64,000 bases of DNA from the NCBI GenBank assembly GCA_020975725.1, contig QXJR01000017.1:51001-115000 (forward strand), read 5' to 3'. The notes under the pieces are model-generated. The model made no database searches and was not told where the DNA came from. It worked only from the letters and a program-made list of their open reading frames with translations. Each line of letters begins with the position of its first letter. Positions within the stretch are counted from its first letter, which is position 1. Positions 40,628 through 50,546 of the stretch are shown here, piece by piece. Source of the stretch: Picocystis sp. L7. Its lineage: Eukaryota; Chlorophyta; Picocystophyceae; Picocystales; Picocystaceae. Both the position numbers and the translations under genes were made by a program.

Positions 40628-41593
40628 ATGGCGCAACAGCGCGTGTGGACCAACCAAGATCGCATCGACGAAGCCACGATGCGCATCGAGGTATGAGGAT
40701 CGATGCGAAGACCCTGGAAAACGTGCAGGAACCGAACCGATCGAAACGGACGGAAGAGATCGCGTCGGAACGACACGAAACGAGACGAAGCAAGGACGGG
40801 AAACCTGCGGATCGGAGACGTACGACGCCACGAATGCCACACGCGAGACACGAAACCACGGCTGACGATCCCTGCTTGCTCGACCGTCGAAAAACAGGAC
40901 CCCTCGCGCATCATGGGATCAGGATACATCCAGTTCCCACCGCAACGTCCCTTCGAAAGACCGGTCCAAGCACAACCACCGACACTGTCGCAATTGGAGT
41001 ATCCTGAAGCCTACGGGACCGGAACCATGCCTGCTGAGCAAGGAAACCCAACGAAGTACGTCGCGCCACCGCAACCGACGACGACGAGGATGCAACAACA
41101 ACAGCAGCAGTACACGCACCACGCACAACCAACCAACGTGCAGCAGAGGACCACCGCTCCCCAGCCAGCACCCATGCGACCGCCCATGCACAGGGTGCAG
41201 CCCACACAAGCCAATCATCCTCCAACAAGGGTGCTGCAGAAGAATCAAGGCTACCACAACTCGGCGCGTCCTCCGTCCCAAACACAGCCGCAGAACCAAT
41301 TCAGAGTGCCACCTCCAACGCAGAAGGCTGGACCCGTCCATTCCACAGCTCGACCAGCATCCGTGCAACAGCCAGCACAAGGGAACGGACCCACCAATGC
41401 GATTGGAAGGCCGGCAGCTGCGCAGCCGGCCCGACCATCCCGACCGACGTTCGAAGCGCACGTGTCCAAGGTCCCAGAGCCAGCGTCCGCACCCGGAGAA
41501 TCCACGGAAAACAAGGCAAAGCTGTCCAAATCGCAGGCCAAGAGGATGAGAAAGAAGATGCGGGAATCGCAGGGCGTTGCGGGGAACCTGTAG
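40628..41593 (+). CDS. Q/P-rich protein of unknown function with basic C-terminal motif
   Basis: Two exons join in phase 0: 40628-40690 (MAQQRVWTNQDRIDEATMRI...) and 40898-41593. The 207-nt intron has donor GTATGA, branch GCTGACG and acceptor AAACAG. The 252-residue protein is rich in Gln, Pro, Ala and Thr (MQQQQQQYTHH and many PTQ/PAQ stretches) and is probably disordered. It ends with a charged segment, KLSKSQAKRMRKKMRES, which could bind nucleic acid or act as a nuclear signal. I recognise no domain. The splice model is supported by the same branch-point consensus seen in homology-supported introns of this window. Confidence 0.65.
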
Positions 41594-41930
41594 GGCTTTT
41601 CTTTGTTTCCAAGGAGGATCCGTGTTGAATCATAAACGAGCTGGAGTGGAGCTCGCTACGGCACTGGAGCTCGCGTTCAAGTTTCTTTCTCAATTAAAAC
41701 AAAAGAGAGACCCGGTCCTTCCTGTGCCGCTTCTGGCCCATCCATGTGGATGTTCCGCCTACCAACCCCTGGATGCCTGTTTGTGTGCGTGCACGTGTGC
41801 GCGTGTGAAAGCGAACCTTTCTTTATTCTCCAGGCCTACCTTTCCCCTGCCTCTTCATCCACGGTCTGGATTGCCTGCTATATGGGACCACCGAGTGTTG
41901 CGATGGAATGAGAATGGTCCTCGGCCTTGT
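41594..41930. other. Spacer between two convergent genes
   Basis: 3' flanks of the Q/P-rich gene and the DUF1350 gene. No further feature seen. Confidence 0.4.
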
Positions 41931-42839
41931 TCACAAGATGTATCGTTCCACCCACACGATCAATTCGTCCGCCAAATTGCGCAGGTCCACGAGTGCTGCG
42001 GTCTGAGCCACCTGTGCAAACGCATCCATGGGCGTGAACGACGGACCGGCCTTCCAGGGCGCTTCCTGCGCGATGGGTGTGAGATGGGTGCCACGCAGGC
42101 GTCGCAATTGCACCTTGTCTGGCGCGCAACGTGCGCGCATGAGCGTGGCGAGCTCGTCCGTCTGGTCGATGGCGTCGTCTTGGAACTGCACCAGGAGGGC
42201 GCGTGCGTCTTCGGGAAAGCGGGTGCGGATGATCCTGCGACATTCCTGCGGCGTGGGCGTGAACTGTGCGCCTCCTTGCGCCAATTCGCGCGCCACGCTC
42301 TGGAGCTGTGCGAAAGGAAGCGGCGTGTCGAGGTCCATCGACAGGTTCGAGGCTTCCATGGCGGCTTTCACGAATCCTGGCGCCGCGTCCAAGAAGCCTG
42401 GGATGGGCACGGCTTCGTCCAGCGGCCTGCTGTTGAAGGAAAGCAGCGCGTATCCTTGCAAAGGCGGCGCGTATGCGTCCACTTCGCAAGCGGACAAGGC
42501 GTGCAGGAGCGCTCCGTTGCTGTGTCCCAGCGCGAAGGCGGGCGCATCGGCGCTCCACGTGCCATTCGAGACGGCCTCGCGATGTGCACGTGACGTCATG
42601 GCGCGCAGCTTGGACGCACGCACGGCGTGGTCGAAGGAGACGGCGTACGGCGAGGCCACGCTCGCCACGCCAGCGTCCGCCAAGCGGCGCAGGAGCGGAC
42701 CGTAGGCCTCCGCGGGAGCCGCACCCACGAATGCGCCGCCTGCAAAGTGGGCCACGGCACGTGTGCGTCCTCTGGGCGGCAGAACCAGCGCGCATCGCTC
42801 TCCTGAAGCCATGGAAGACGCGGACATGCCTGCGTCCAT
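41931..42839 (-). CDS. DUF1350 family alpha/beta hydrolase, probably plastid
   Basis: A 302-residue protein of the DUF1350 family, found in cyanobacteria and plastid-bearing eukaryotes and predicted to be an alpha/beta hydrolase; the substrate is unknown. Signatures are AHFAGGAFVGAAP (about 27-39), VASPYAVSFDHAVRA, the nucleophile-elbow-like GHSNGALLH, LLSFNSRPLDEAVP, FTPTPQEC, and RLRGTHLTP with the probable catalytic His. The start ATG at 42839 leaves a short N-terminus without a clear transit peptide; a longer open frame reaches 43304 but that peptide is unconserved and rich in Pro, Arg and Trp. A spliced leader exon upstream is possible but not shown. Confidence 0.85.
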   Translation of the reverse strand: MDAGMSASSMASGERCALVLPPRGRTRAVAHFAGGAFVGAAPAEAYGPLLRRLADAGVASVASPYAVSFDHAVRASKLRAMTSRAHREAVSNGTWSADAPAFALGHSNGALLHALSACEVDAYAPPLQGYALLSFNSRPLDEAVPIPGFLDAAPGFVKAAMEASNLSMDLDTPLPFAQLQSVARELAQGGAQFTPTPQECRRIIRTRFPEDARALLVQFQDDAIDQTDELATLMRARCAPDKVQLRRLRGTHLTPIAQEAPWKAGPSFTPMDAFAQVAQTAALVDLRNLADELIVWVERYIL

Positions 42840-43703
42840 CACGTGCGGAAATGGACGTCGAAGACGTGGCCAAGACCCTGCCCAGGCCCGGAAGGGAGGC
42901 GATTTCCCCGCGATTCGGGAGCACCGGAGGGGGGAGAGCACCGGGGTGGAATCCCGATACGGGGGGAAAACGGGGTCCCTTTTTGTGGGGGGGGGAGGAT
43001 CCCACCACTCCCACCCGTGGCTCAGGAGGTGTGGGATCAGAAGGGGTGATTCCCAAGCAATGGATCCATGGGCTGTGGATGCCCTGGACAAAGGAACAAG
43101 AACGGAGGAAGGATGCTTCCACACATCCTCCGCCAATCCATCCACCATCGAGGACAAACGCATGCCGTCCTTCCTTCGCCAACGCGGTACGACCAGCGAG
43201 ACATACGTGACCCTGGCTGTGAAGAGTCGATCGAAAAGGACTTCCTCCGTTGAGGATAGCAAACCTGGATCCACTCGGATGTTGAAATTCCATGTCACCT
43301 GCAAAACGCCCCTGGCGACGTTTTTGCATCAACGAAGTGCGAGAATGGGGCGGGGACTCCCGTCGAAGAAAGCAGCACACGCCCAGAAAACAAAGGTCGT
43401 ACATCACCATTGGGCGATGAATCCTTTTCGCCCACTGCCTTGACACGAACGTGCGGAAGAAATGCGATGGGAGATCAGATAAAGCTTTGCATGCATAGGC
43501 GTGCAGCCGGAAGTGTCTCCCCTGCCCAAACATTTATTTCCTTACCCGAGCAATATCATGTACAATCGTTGGCTTTGGAGACCTCCATTCCAATGGGATG
43601 GTCCATCGTTCCCTCCCAATCACCGTACACAGGCTTTGCTCAGTGACCCTGGTCCCAGCACAAGCTTTTTATAATAATAAGGATGTCAAACGTGCAAACA
43701 CGT
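42840..43703. other. Intergenic region between DUF1350 and PGB-domain genes
   Basis: About 860 bp. No supported gene; a G10 tract near 42989 is visible. Confidence 0.4.
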
Positions 43704-44795
43704 TTATTGCTGCAAGCCCCGCGTGCCACTCCAGAAGTTAAACGAGTTCCGATGCTCTAAAGCACCCATGTCCAATCCTTCGTGGCTTCTATCAACGCTG
43801 TGGAGGTACCAGTTGCCCTGTGTATTGGAAATGCGGTCCTGCCGATTTGAGGGATGTCGTATTGGCCATTGATTGTTTCCCTTTTCCCCATTATTATTCC
43901 CAAACAATAGATCTTTGGACCTGCTCCGAGCGGATGGTCTGTTCCGCACGGGATGCGCCGGTCTTCCTGCTGAATCATACCCCTCTTCCGACTCTTTCAG
44001 TTGAAATCGTGGAGGAAGAATGTATGTCTTCTTTCTAGATTGCGGTATTGCACTCATGATTGACACATCTAATCGTGGGATTTCCGTTTGCCTAGGGGAT
44101 GCTTTGACCAGGTGCGTTTCTTCGCTCGCTTGCTCTTCCTTCACCTGCATCTTCAGCCTTTCTACTTTGGCCGCCAGCGACCTTCTAGCTTCTCTTGGTG
44201 ACCGTTTTGGTTTGGAAGGCTGTGTCATCTTGCTGTTGGGAGGCAGTTTAGGCCTCTGCGCTCGCTTTCGCCCGGTGTTGGTTTTGGCACTCCCTGTTCC
44301 TTCCATGGAAAGGCGCTTCGCTTCCAGCATTTTGAGGGAAACACTGCTCCTTGGTCTGTACCTTTCTTTTTCGGTTTGAAAAAACCTCAAGTACGTCTGA
44401 TGAGCCGCAATCATCGCTGCTCCTACCAACAGTACTACCACTGGAACAGGTACTGTTGGGGATGGTTTCGCCACCTCGGCGGTTGCACTTGCGGCAGCTG
44501 CACTCGTGACCGCGTCCTGTGCGAGCTCTTCCATGAGCTGCCTCGACGTGGGACCGTAGAATCCACTCGCCGGCAGCCCTTTGGCTTCCTGCCAGTTGAC
44601 CATGGCTCCTTTGGTGACGGGTCCAAAATATCCCGTCACGAGGTTCGCGTCGAGGCATCCGGACGCGACCAGCCTCTCCTGCAGCTCCACCACGTCAGGT
44701 CCACGTGTCCCTTCATACAGGTCGCGCGTGGGAGGAGGGTTCGCACGCGTTCTCGACTTCAACCACGAAGGTTGCGGCCATCTCATCGTGGCCAT
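43704..44795 (-). CDS. Peptidoglycan-binding-domain membrane protein
   Basis: A 363-residue protein. The N-terminal MATMRWPQPSWLKSRTRAN lacks acidic residues and may target an organelle. Residues about 25-95 form one PG_binding_1 repeat: DLYEGTRGPDVVELQERLVA, SGCLDANLVTGYFGPVTKGA, then LPASGFYGPTSRQLMEEL. A hydrophobic helix VPVPVVVLLVGAAMIAAHQ (about 116-134) follows, then a long basic tail of about 225 residues (RPKLPPNSK, KPKRSPREARRSLAAKVERL). PG_binding_1 modules occur in plastid proteins of plants and algae, some of which no longer bind peptidoglycan. Placement in the plastid envelope or thylakoid is inference. The C-terminal ~80 residues look unconserved. Confidence 0.75.
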   Translation of the reverse strand: MATMRWPQPSWLKSRTRANPPPTRDLYEGTRGPDVVELQERLVASGCLDANLVTGYFGPVTKGAMVNWQEAKGLPASGFYGPTSRQLMEELAQDAVTSAAAASATAEVAKPSPTVPVPVVVLLVGAAMIAAHQTYLRFFQTEKERYRPRSSVSLKMLEAKRLSMEGTGSAKTNTGRKRAQRPKLPPNSKMTQPSKPKRSPREARRSLAAKVERLKMQVKEEQASEETHLVKASPRQTEIPRLDVSIMSAIPQSRKKTYILPPRFQLKESEEGYDSAGRPAHPVRNRPSARSRSKDLLFGNNNGEKGNNQWPIRHPSNRQDRISNTQGNWYLHSVDRSHEGLDMGALEHRNSFNFWSGTRGLQQ

Positions 44796-45726
44796 CTCGC
44801 GCGTTTCGAGCCTGGAAATGAAGGTTCCATCCGCCTTTACTTCCAGTCAATGCAGGGTTTCATCCCGATCGTCCCCAGGGCAGAAGGGAAGCTTGAAGGG
44901 AAGTTACCGGAGGGAGAACCCGGGGATTCCAGATTCCCCCTGGTCGAAAGGGCTTCGGAAAGGAGGAAGGAGGGAATTCAGAAGGTGGGGGGATGTAGCC
45001 ATGGATTGGCGGGAAAACGGGAACAGGAAAACGAGGCCATGGGAAGTGATCTTCTCCATCTTGTTTCACCGAGTTCCATCCAGCAGGGAACACCTGTACC
45101 CGTCCAAATCGTACCAAAGGAGTGTTTAGCATCCGTGGACCTCCAGCGCGGATTGCATCCCAGGGGGGAAGAGGATCATTTCTCCATCTGCCTTGGTGAA
45201 GTCCTAATGAACGCCTGCTTAGTGAGAGGATGACAACAGAGTGATTGCAAAGATGCGTGAAACTGCCCCAATGAACCACTCCGAACAGGGTCATTCATGA
45301 GAGGAAGATGCATGATTCATCTGGGAGAGTCCAAAAGTAAACATGTCAGGTAGCAAGATGGCTGTATCTACCAGACCCGCCCAACCATGCATGTTCTAAA
45401 CTGAATCCTGCATGGCAGCAAAGCAGGGTTGTAGAAATCGTTCAGGTCCACATGCCTTGCATGTTGCTCATGCAATTCCATGGAACGCAAGCGGCCATCG
45501 GCAAAGATGGTCGCTCGCGCAGTATTATTTGCTGAAAAACCGTGTTGTGCAAGCATGTGCCGCAAAATTGGTATTGCCAGCGCAGGATACATCAACCTTG
45601 CTGGCAGAGTTGCCGAGCGTGTCGGTGCATCAATTCCACTCACAACAGGAATAGGGGATGCCTCCAGCATGGCGCAGTCCCATTGCCGAGGAAAGAGAGA
45701 ATGAGAGTTCACGAAAGCGGACATCA
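44796..45726. other. Upstream region of the PGB gene and 3' flank of the aminotransferase gene
   Basis: About 930 bp. A minus-strand frame of 120 codons (45368-45730) overlaps the aminotransferase stop codon and has no family signal; I do not call it. No other feature seen. Confidence 0.4.
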
Positions 45727-46821
45727 TCATCCACTTTCTGGAATGCCAAGCAAATCAATTTCTGATTGGGTTTCTATATCTTCGACTGCCGCTGTGATTT
45801 TCTCGATATATGGACTTGAGGTCAAGAAAGTGTGCTGCCTCATCCTTCCCAGTGCCTCAAGGCCCTTGCCTGGCTGTAACTCAATGCCCCTTGCTAGTCT
45901 TTCCTCTTCGGACGGACACGTGAGAAGGTATCCTGGACCCTCGAACGACTCGTACCAAGACAAGCCAGATAAAGGGGCAATGCCCCTGACACTATTGGTC
46001 ACAAATGCTCCCAACCAGCAGCTTACCTCCTGTACATTCGGGGGTGTCTCTTGAACAGCGATTCCCAGCTTTCGGCACGCCTGCAGTACACACTTCCTGG
46101 ATATCCCCGGCAACGCAGACAGATTTACGGGTGCCGTTTGCAGAACTGCCTCTTCCCCCTGTTTGACCAGGGCGTAAAAATTGCTCACCATACCTTCCAG
46201 GATGCTTCCGTCTGTTTCATCTGCCAGTAGAATCTCTCCGCAATCGGGTGGCTTGATTGACTTGAGCACCTCCCTTTCGCGCACCCAGTTTGTGTACTTG
46301 ACTGTAGGAATGGTCCGCTTGCGTCCAAGAATGTATGCCTGAGAAGGTTCGGTTCCTTGTTGTTTGGGTAGGATCGTCCAGATTGCTTCCACTGCGGTTT
46401 CTTCATCCTTTCCTGCCTTGTACACGCAAACACATAACATTTTCTTCCCTTCCACCCATCCTTCGCCTTGGGTTTCGCTGCCACGCAGTGCTCCTCGGGC
46501 AGCATCCAGCACGCGTTCCTCCATGCCATCTTCCTCCTCGTCCTCCTTCCTCTGCAATTGACGCCATCCTTTCGTCAATCGCGTCACGTGATCTGGCCAA
46601 CACGGCACGCGCGCCACTCCTCGCACCGACGCCGAAGTGTACACCCCTTTTGCGCAGTTGCACCCCCTCTGCTTCGGTCAGCCTCCTGGTGCAAGTTCGC
46701 CACGAGGGTGTAACTGCACCTGCGCACCTCCTCTCGCGCGCCGAAGCATGGCTTCCACGTCCGCAGGCGTGCCTCGACCAGAACAAATCATACGAAAGGG
46801 AGACGTGGAGGTCGCCTCCAT
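45727..46821 (-). CDS. Class IV (fold-type IV) PLP aminotransferase-like protein
   Basis: A member of the branched-chain/D-amino-acid aminotransferase and aminodeoxychorismate lyase superfamily. Exon 1 (46728-46821) encodes MEATSTSPFRMICSGRGTPA, DVEAMLRRARG. An 81-nt intron (46647-46727; donor GTGCGC, branch GCTGACC, acceptor AAAAG) links it to exon 2 (45727-46646), restoring the family motif RGGVYTSASVRG. The 337-residue product shows WPDHVTRL, the catalytic Lys in TIPTVKYTNWVRERE, the LLADETDGSILEGMVSNFY segment, and GISRKCVLQACRKLGI. Plant proteins of this type start with a similar exon (CSNGR..PTSEVVEML..ARGAYTT, from memory of the family). The exact reaction cannot be assigned. Confidence 0.8.
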
Positions 46822-48239
46822 CTTTCCCAGAGAACCCGCAGCTGCGGCGCGCACGTGCCTCGTCGAACAGGTCCTCGCGAGGTGAATGGGAAAGCATGGG
46901 ATACATGAGAGGTGATACGAAGAGTTTCTTCTCGTTCGAGGAGGTCTTCGTTGGATCCCGAAGTGCATCCTTGCACGATCCGTGAGAAACTGCTCCAAAG
47001 CTCGGGTAGGAGGAAGAACATCCATGGCGTAACCGGAGACGCCACCGTTCGCAATGAGCGTGACTTGGCGCGATTTCCCACCAAGCCCGACACGTTTATG
47101 GATGGAATCGTGCCCACAGCGATCCTCCACTCAAATAAACGCTCTCGTGCATGTTCGTTGCATCCACTCGCAAGCGAACGGTGTCTCACACGCCACTCGC
47201 TAGCGCTTGCGTGGGTATACATATACGGGTCTCGCAATGTGGAACCGCCAAAAGGTATCTGTATACACCCCATTTCAAGGACCCAAGCGCTGGCTGCACG
47301 CCAATGCGTCAGTTGCATCGATCGAAGGCAATGTTACATTGTGGGCGTGCATGATTAGCTATCGCCGCCACAATATACCGAAGATGGCTACTAGAGAAAC
47401 GAAGACGGGAGCTTGAAACGATCAGGATGCCATCAAACACGTTGACACCAATCACAATGAACGTGCGATGTGGTAACAATGGGACGCCATTCGCACCGGC
47501 AAACGTCTTGAGTGATAGACATGCGAAATGCAAGGTGACCGGCCTTTGCGTTCTACGCACCTCCATGCAGAAGACAAGAGGTTGGTGAGCCCTTTCCGAA
47601 AGGAAGAGTCCTCACAAGCTTGATTGGGGCCTTGGCTTACGAAGGCCAAGTATTTCGGAAGCAATACTTTACGGACTCTTTTCACTTGCCGAATCAACGA
47701 TCACATCTAGTGAATTGCTGTGAATCTTACGGTTGAAGGTTCATGCACTTAGAATCAAGCAAGCCCACGCCTCCCTTTGGCGTATTGCTGCTTATGCTTG
47801 AGGCGGAGTCTAGTTCTCTATGGAGAAGCTTGGCAGGAGGAAGGAGCACATTGATGCATGAGAATCAGGGAACAACCCGATGATCCTTCACATGCTACGC
47901 AACTAAGACAACACAACTGGTTGGTCCGTAGGAGGTAATTTGTTTGTGGTTGTCGACCGTAGCTGAGGACCAATGTTTCGACCGTCTAACGTTGTCGGTT
48001 GAACATTGTATGCGTCCTCCGGTGTCCCATCGCTGGACATCGTCCTTGCGGGGTGACGTGCCCGAGGACGCCGTCGTTTCGTCTCGGTTGTTCACGAGAT
48101 GTAGCTGTTCCCTCCACCACAGGATCGGGATCCCTTCCATCCCGTCCGTCGGATCGTTCTCCTCCAGGTGCCTCCCTCCCCCGATTGTAAGTTCGAAGTT
48201 AAGTGAGAGCTGGATGCGAACGCGACGAAAGGGACGTCC
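46822..48239. other. Gene-poor interval before the diflavin reductase gene
   Basis: About 1.4 kb. From about 47100 to 47950 it is AT richer, like the transposon-bearing blocks, but I see no element I can name. The diflavin gene leader with GAAGTTAAG lies at its right end. Confidence 0.4.
48195..48203 (+). promoter_or_regulatory. GAAGTTAAG motif upstream of the diflavin reductase gene
   Basis: Exact core 45 bp before the ATG at 48240; identical over nine bases to the motifs before MLH1 and the gene at 56717. Confidence 0.4.
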
Positions 48240-50405
48240 ATGCGCGTCGCGATGGACGCACTTCGAGGCGATGGCGAGGGCAACGGCGATCCCGTGGCGG
48301 TGCTTTATGGATCCGAGAGCGGTGCCACGCAAGGAATGGCCGAGATGGCGGCCTCCAAGCTGCGCCTGCACGGATTGGACGCGCATGCTCGTCGGTTGGA
48401 CGAAGAAGGGGCACACGCCTTGGCGATGGCGTCCGGCGGACGCGCCTGGGCGCTCTTCCTCGTGTCCACGGCCGGAAAGGGAGACGCACCGTCCGGTGCA
48501 AGGTCCTTCTGGAGGTGCCTGCGTAGGAAATGGATCCGAAACGACCTCCTGCGAGGTGCGAAGTGCGCGGTTTTGGCACTCGGAGACAGCGCCTACCTCG
48601 AGTACAACTTCTTTGGAAAGCGCCTGCACAACCGACTCGTCAAGCTCGGTGCGCAAATGGTGGTTCCGATGCGCCTGGGAGACGCACAGGAAGAAGGAGG
48701 ACACGTAGCAGCCTTGGCGGATTGGCTGGAGGAGGTGCGACACGTGCTCCTGGACGACGTCGGCCGGAAAACACCTGCACAGAGGGAAGAAACACCGCGA
48801 TATCGCGTGGTGGTGCACGAAACAAGCGATGCCAGTGACCTGAATGGGAAGGAGACGAACCTGTTGAAAGAAGCTCACGAAGCAGGCGCAGCGTTTCGTA
48901 CGTTGGCGACCTGGGCTCCGAGGTTGATGGTGGAAGAGAACCTTGCCGAGGAGGAATTGGAAGTGCTCGCCGCGCTTCGAAGCAGAGAGAGAACAGAACG
49001 AGAGATGGACGTGTACGTGAAATCGAACGCATGCATCGCTCGCGGTGAGGACGTCCCGGAGGTGCGCCATGTCGTGTTTACACGCGATCCACGAGAGATA
49101 CAAAACACGACTGCTACGCGAAGTTTCCTGGACGAAAGCGAGAAGGAAGTCCACCGAGCCAACGTGCCCGAGTCAGGCAGCGATGGACTCGTTTTTGGTG
49201 GTGGGAGATTTGTTCTGGATGCTGCTAGTGCAAGTGCAAGCAACAAGACGTTTGACGAAGCGCCAGGAGGCAAAGCAACGGACCAAACTCTGCCGATGTA
49301 CCGGGCCTGCGATTGTGTGGCTGTCTACCCGGAAACCATGTGCGTGGATGTACGCAAGTTGTTGGATCGACTTGGGATCAGCGGCTCCCGCCTGACCACA
49401 GTGCAGCTCAATCCAGAACATTTCGGAAGATGTACAAGCGAATTGCCACCTCGAGTACAATTCACAGCACCTTTGGAAATGTGGTTCCAAGGTGCCCTTG
49501 ATATTGGCAGCGCGGCTCCTCAGGGAACTTTTTTCGAGGCAATGGCGCAGTTTGCAGCAGCCGACCATGAAAAAGAAAGACTCCAATATCTTGCAACAAG
49601 GGAGGGACATGCCACACGGACTGAATATTGCGACGGCGAGCGCCGCACGGTCGTGGAAATCCTCTGCGAAGACTTTCCATCCGTGAGGCCTACATTGTCT
49701 TGGCTGTTCCATGCAGCGCCACGGCTTCGAGCAAGATTGTTTTCGGCTGCAAGTGCTTGGGTGGATGCACCATCTCAGGTCGCCCTCACGGCCACACTGT
49801 CCAACTGGACGACTCCCTTTGGACGCGCGAGGACTGGCTTGTTTGCGCGTTGGATACAGGACGTGACCGAGGGCAAAGTGGTCCGCGTCGAGATTTTGGG
49901 TGCGGACGGTGACGCGTCCCGCTTTGTGAAGCAAAGCTTGCACAGGCCTTTGCTGCTGGTGGCAACTGGTGCAGGCATAGCACCAGTTCGTGCATTTGTG
50001 CACGAGAGGCTTTTCCTTCACGGCTCCACGATGCCAACAGCCGTGGTGTTTGGGTGCCGTAGGCGCGAAAGCGACTTCTTGCATGCTTCGGCATGGGCGG
50101 AGGAAGATAAGCTTGGATTCTTCCGCCACGGAGGCGCTTTTGTTCTGGCCTGTTCTCGAGATAGTGCGTCCAAAGTCTATGTGCAGCATCGGATCAAACA
50201 GCACGCTGATAGAATATGGGACTACATGAAGCACAGGGGATGCGTCTTTGTGTGTGGGGGCAGTGCGACGGGCATGCCGGATGCCGTTGCACTTGCATTG
50301 GAGCACGTGGCCCGTCAGATGGGTGGGTTGTCCCACGACGAGTCTCGCCTTTGGCGCCAGGAATTGATCCGTGCAGGAAGGTACTGCGTGGAAGCTTGGA
50401 CATGA
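48240..50405 (+). CDS. NDOR1: NADPH-dependent diflavin oxidoreductase (NDOR1/TAH18/ATR3-like)
   Basis: A diflavin reductase that passes electrons from NADPH through FAD and FMN; the NDOR1/TAH18 group feeds the cytosolic iron-sulfur assembly factor CIAPIN1/DRE2. The 721-residue product has the flavodoxin-like FMN domain (about 17-165: VLYGSESGATQGMAE, LFLVSTAGKGD, VLALGDSAYLEYNFFGKRL). The FAD domain follows with LQYLATREG and RARLFSAASA. The NADPH domain has LLLVATGAGIAPVRAF, FGCRRRESDFLH, FVCGGSATGMP and the terminal YCVEAWT. Between FMN and FAD parts there are about 150 extra, weakly conserved residues (about 180-330). This makes it longer than the usual ~600-residue NDOR1. The start is the first ATG; Met5 is an alternative. 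P450-reductase-like roles cannot be excluded. Confidence 0.88.
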   Translation: MRVAMDALRGDGEGNGDPVAVLYGSESGATQGMAEMAASKLRLHGLDAHARRLDEEGAHALAMASGGRAWALFLVSTAGKGDAPSGARSFWRCLRRKWIRNDLLRGAKCAVLALGDSAYLEYNFFGKRLHNRLVKLGAQMVVPMRLGDAQEEGGHVAALADWLEEVRHVLLDDVGRKTPAQREETPRYRVVVHETSDASDLNGKETNLLKEAHEAGAAFRTLATWAPRLMVEENLAEEELEVLAALRSRERTEREMDVYVKSNACIARGEDVPEVRHVVFTRDPREIQNTTATRSFLDESEKEVHRANVPESGSDGLVFGGGRFVLDAASASASNKTFDEAPGGKATDQTLPMYRACDCVAVYPETMCVDVRKLLDRLGISGSRLTTVQLNPEHFGRCTSELPPRVQFTAPLEMWFQGALDIGSAAPQGTFFEAMAQFAAADHEKERLQYLATREGHATRTEYCDGERRTVVEILCEDFPSVRPTLSWLFHAAPRLRARLFSAASAWVDAPSQVALTATLSNWTTPFGRARTGLFARWIQDVTEGKVVRVEILGADGDASRFVKQSLHRPLLLVATGAGIAPVRAFVHERLFLHGSTMPTAVVFGCRRRESDFLHASAWAEEDKLGFFRHGGAFVLACSRDSASKVYVQHRIKQHADRIWDYMKHRGCVFVCGGSATGMPDAVALALEHVARQMGGLSHDESRLWRQELIRAGRYCVEAWT

Positions 50406-50526
50406 CCTGCCTGAGTGCGTCGGTTCGTGGACCCTTCCTGTTAACCTCCAGGTGTTAACCTCGAAGAGGGTGGAGAGCTCCCACGCCCCTCCACTCCCTC
50501 AGCCCCACCCCCCCCTCGCTTTCTTG

Positions 50527-50535
50527 GAAGTTAAC
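50527..50535 (+). promoter_or_regulatory. GAAGTTAAC motif upstream of the NAA60-like gene
   Basis: GAAGTTAA core only 20 bp before the ATG at 50547. GTTAACCTC occurs twice further upstream, at 50439-50447 and 50454-50462. Confidence 0.4.
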
Positions 50536-50546
50536 TCGCGTGTTAC

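Noticed and set aside
42840-43304. 155-residue extension of the DUF1350 protein
   Set aside because: The peptide is Pro/Arg/Trp rich, unconserved and longer than family members; the ATG at 42839 fits better.
45368-45730. Minus-strand frame of 120 codons downstream of the aminotransferase
   Set aside because: It overlaps the aminotransferase stop codon in another frame, has no family signature, and probably represents 3' UTR.
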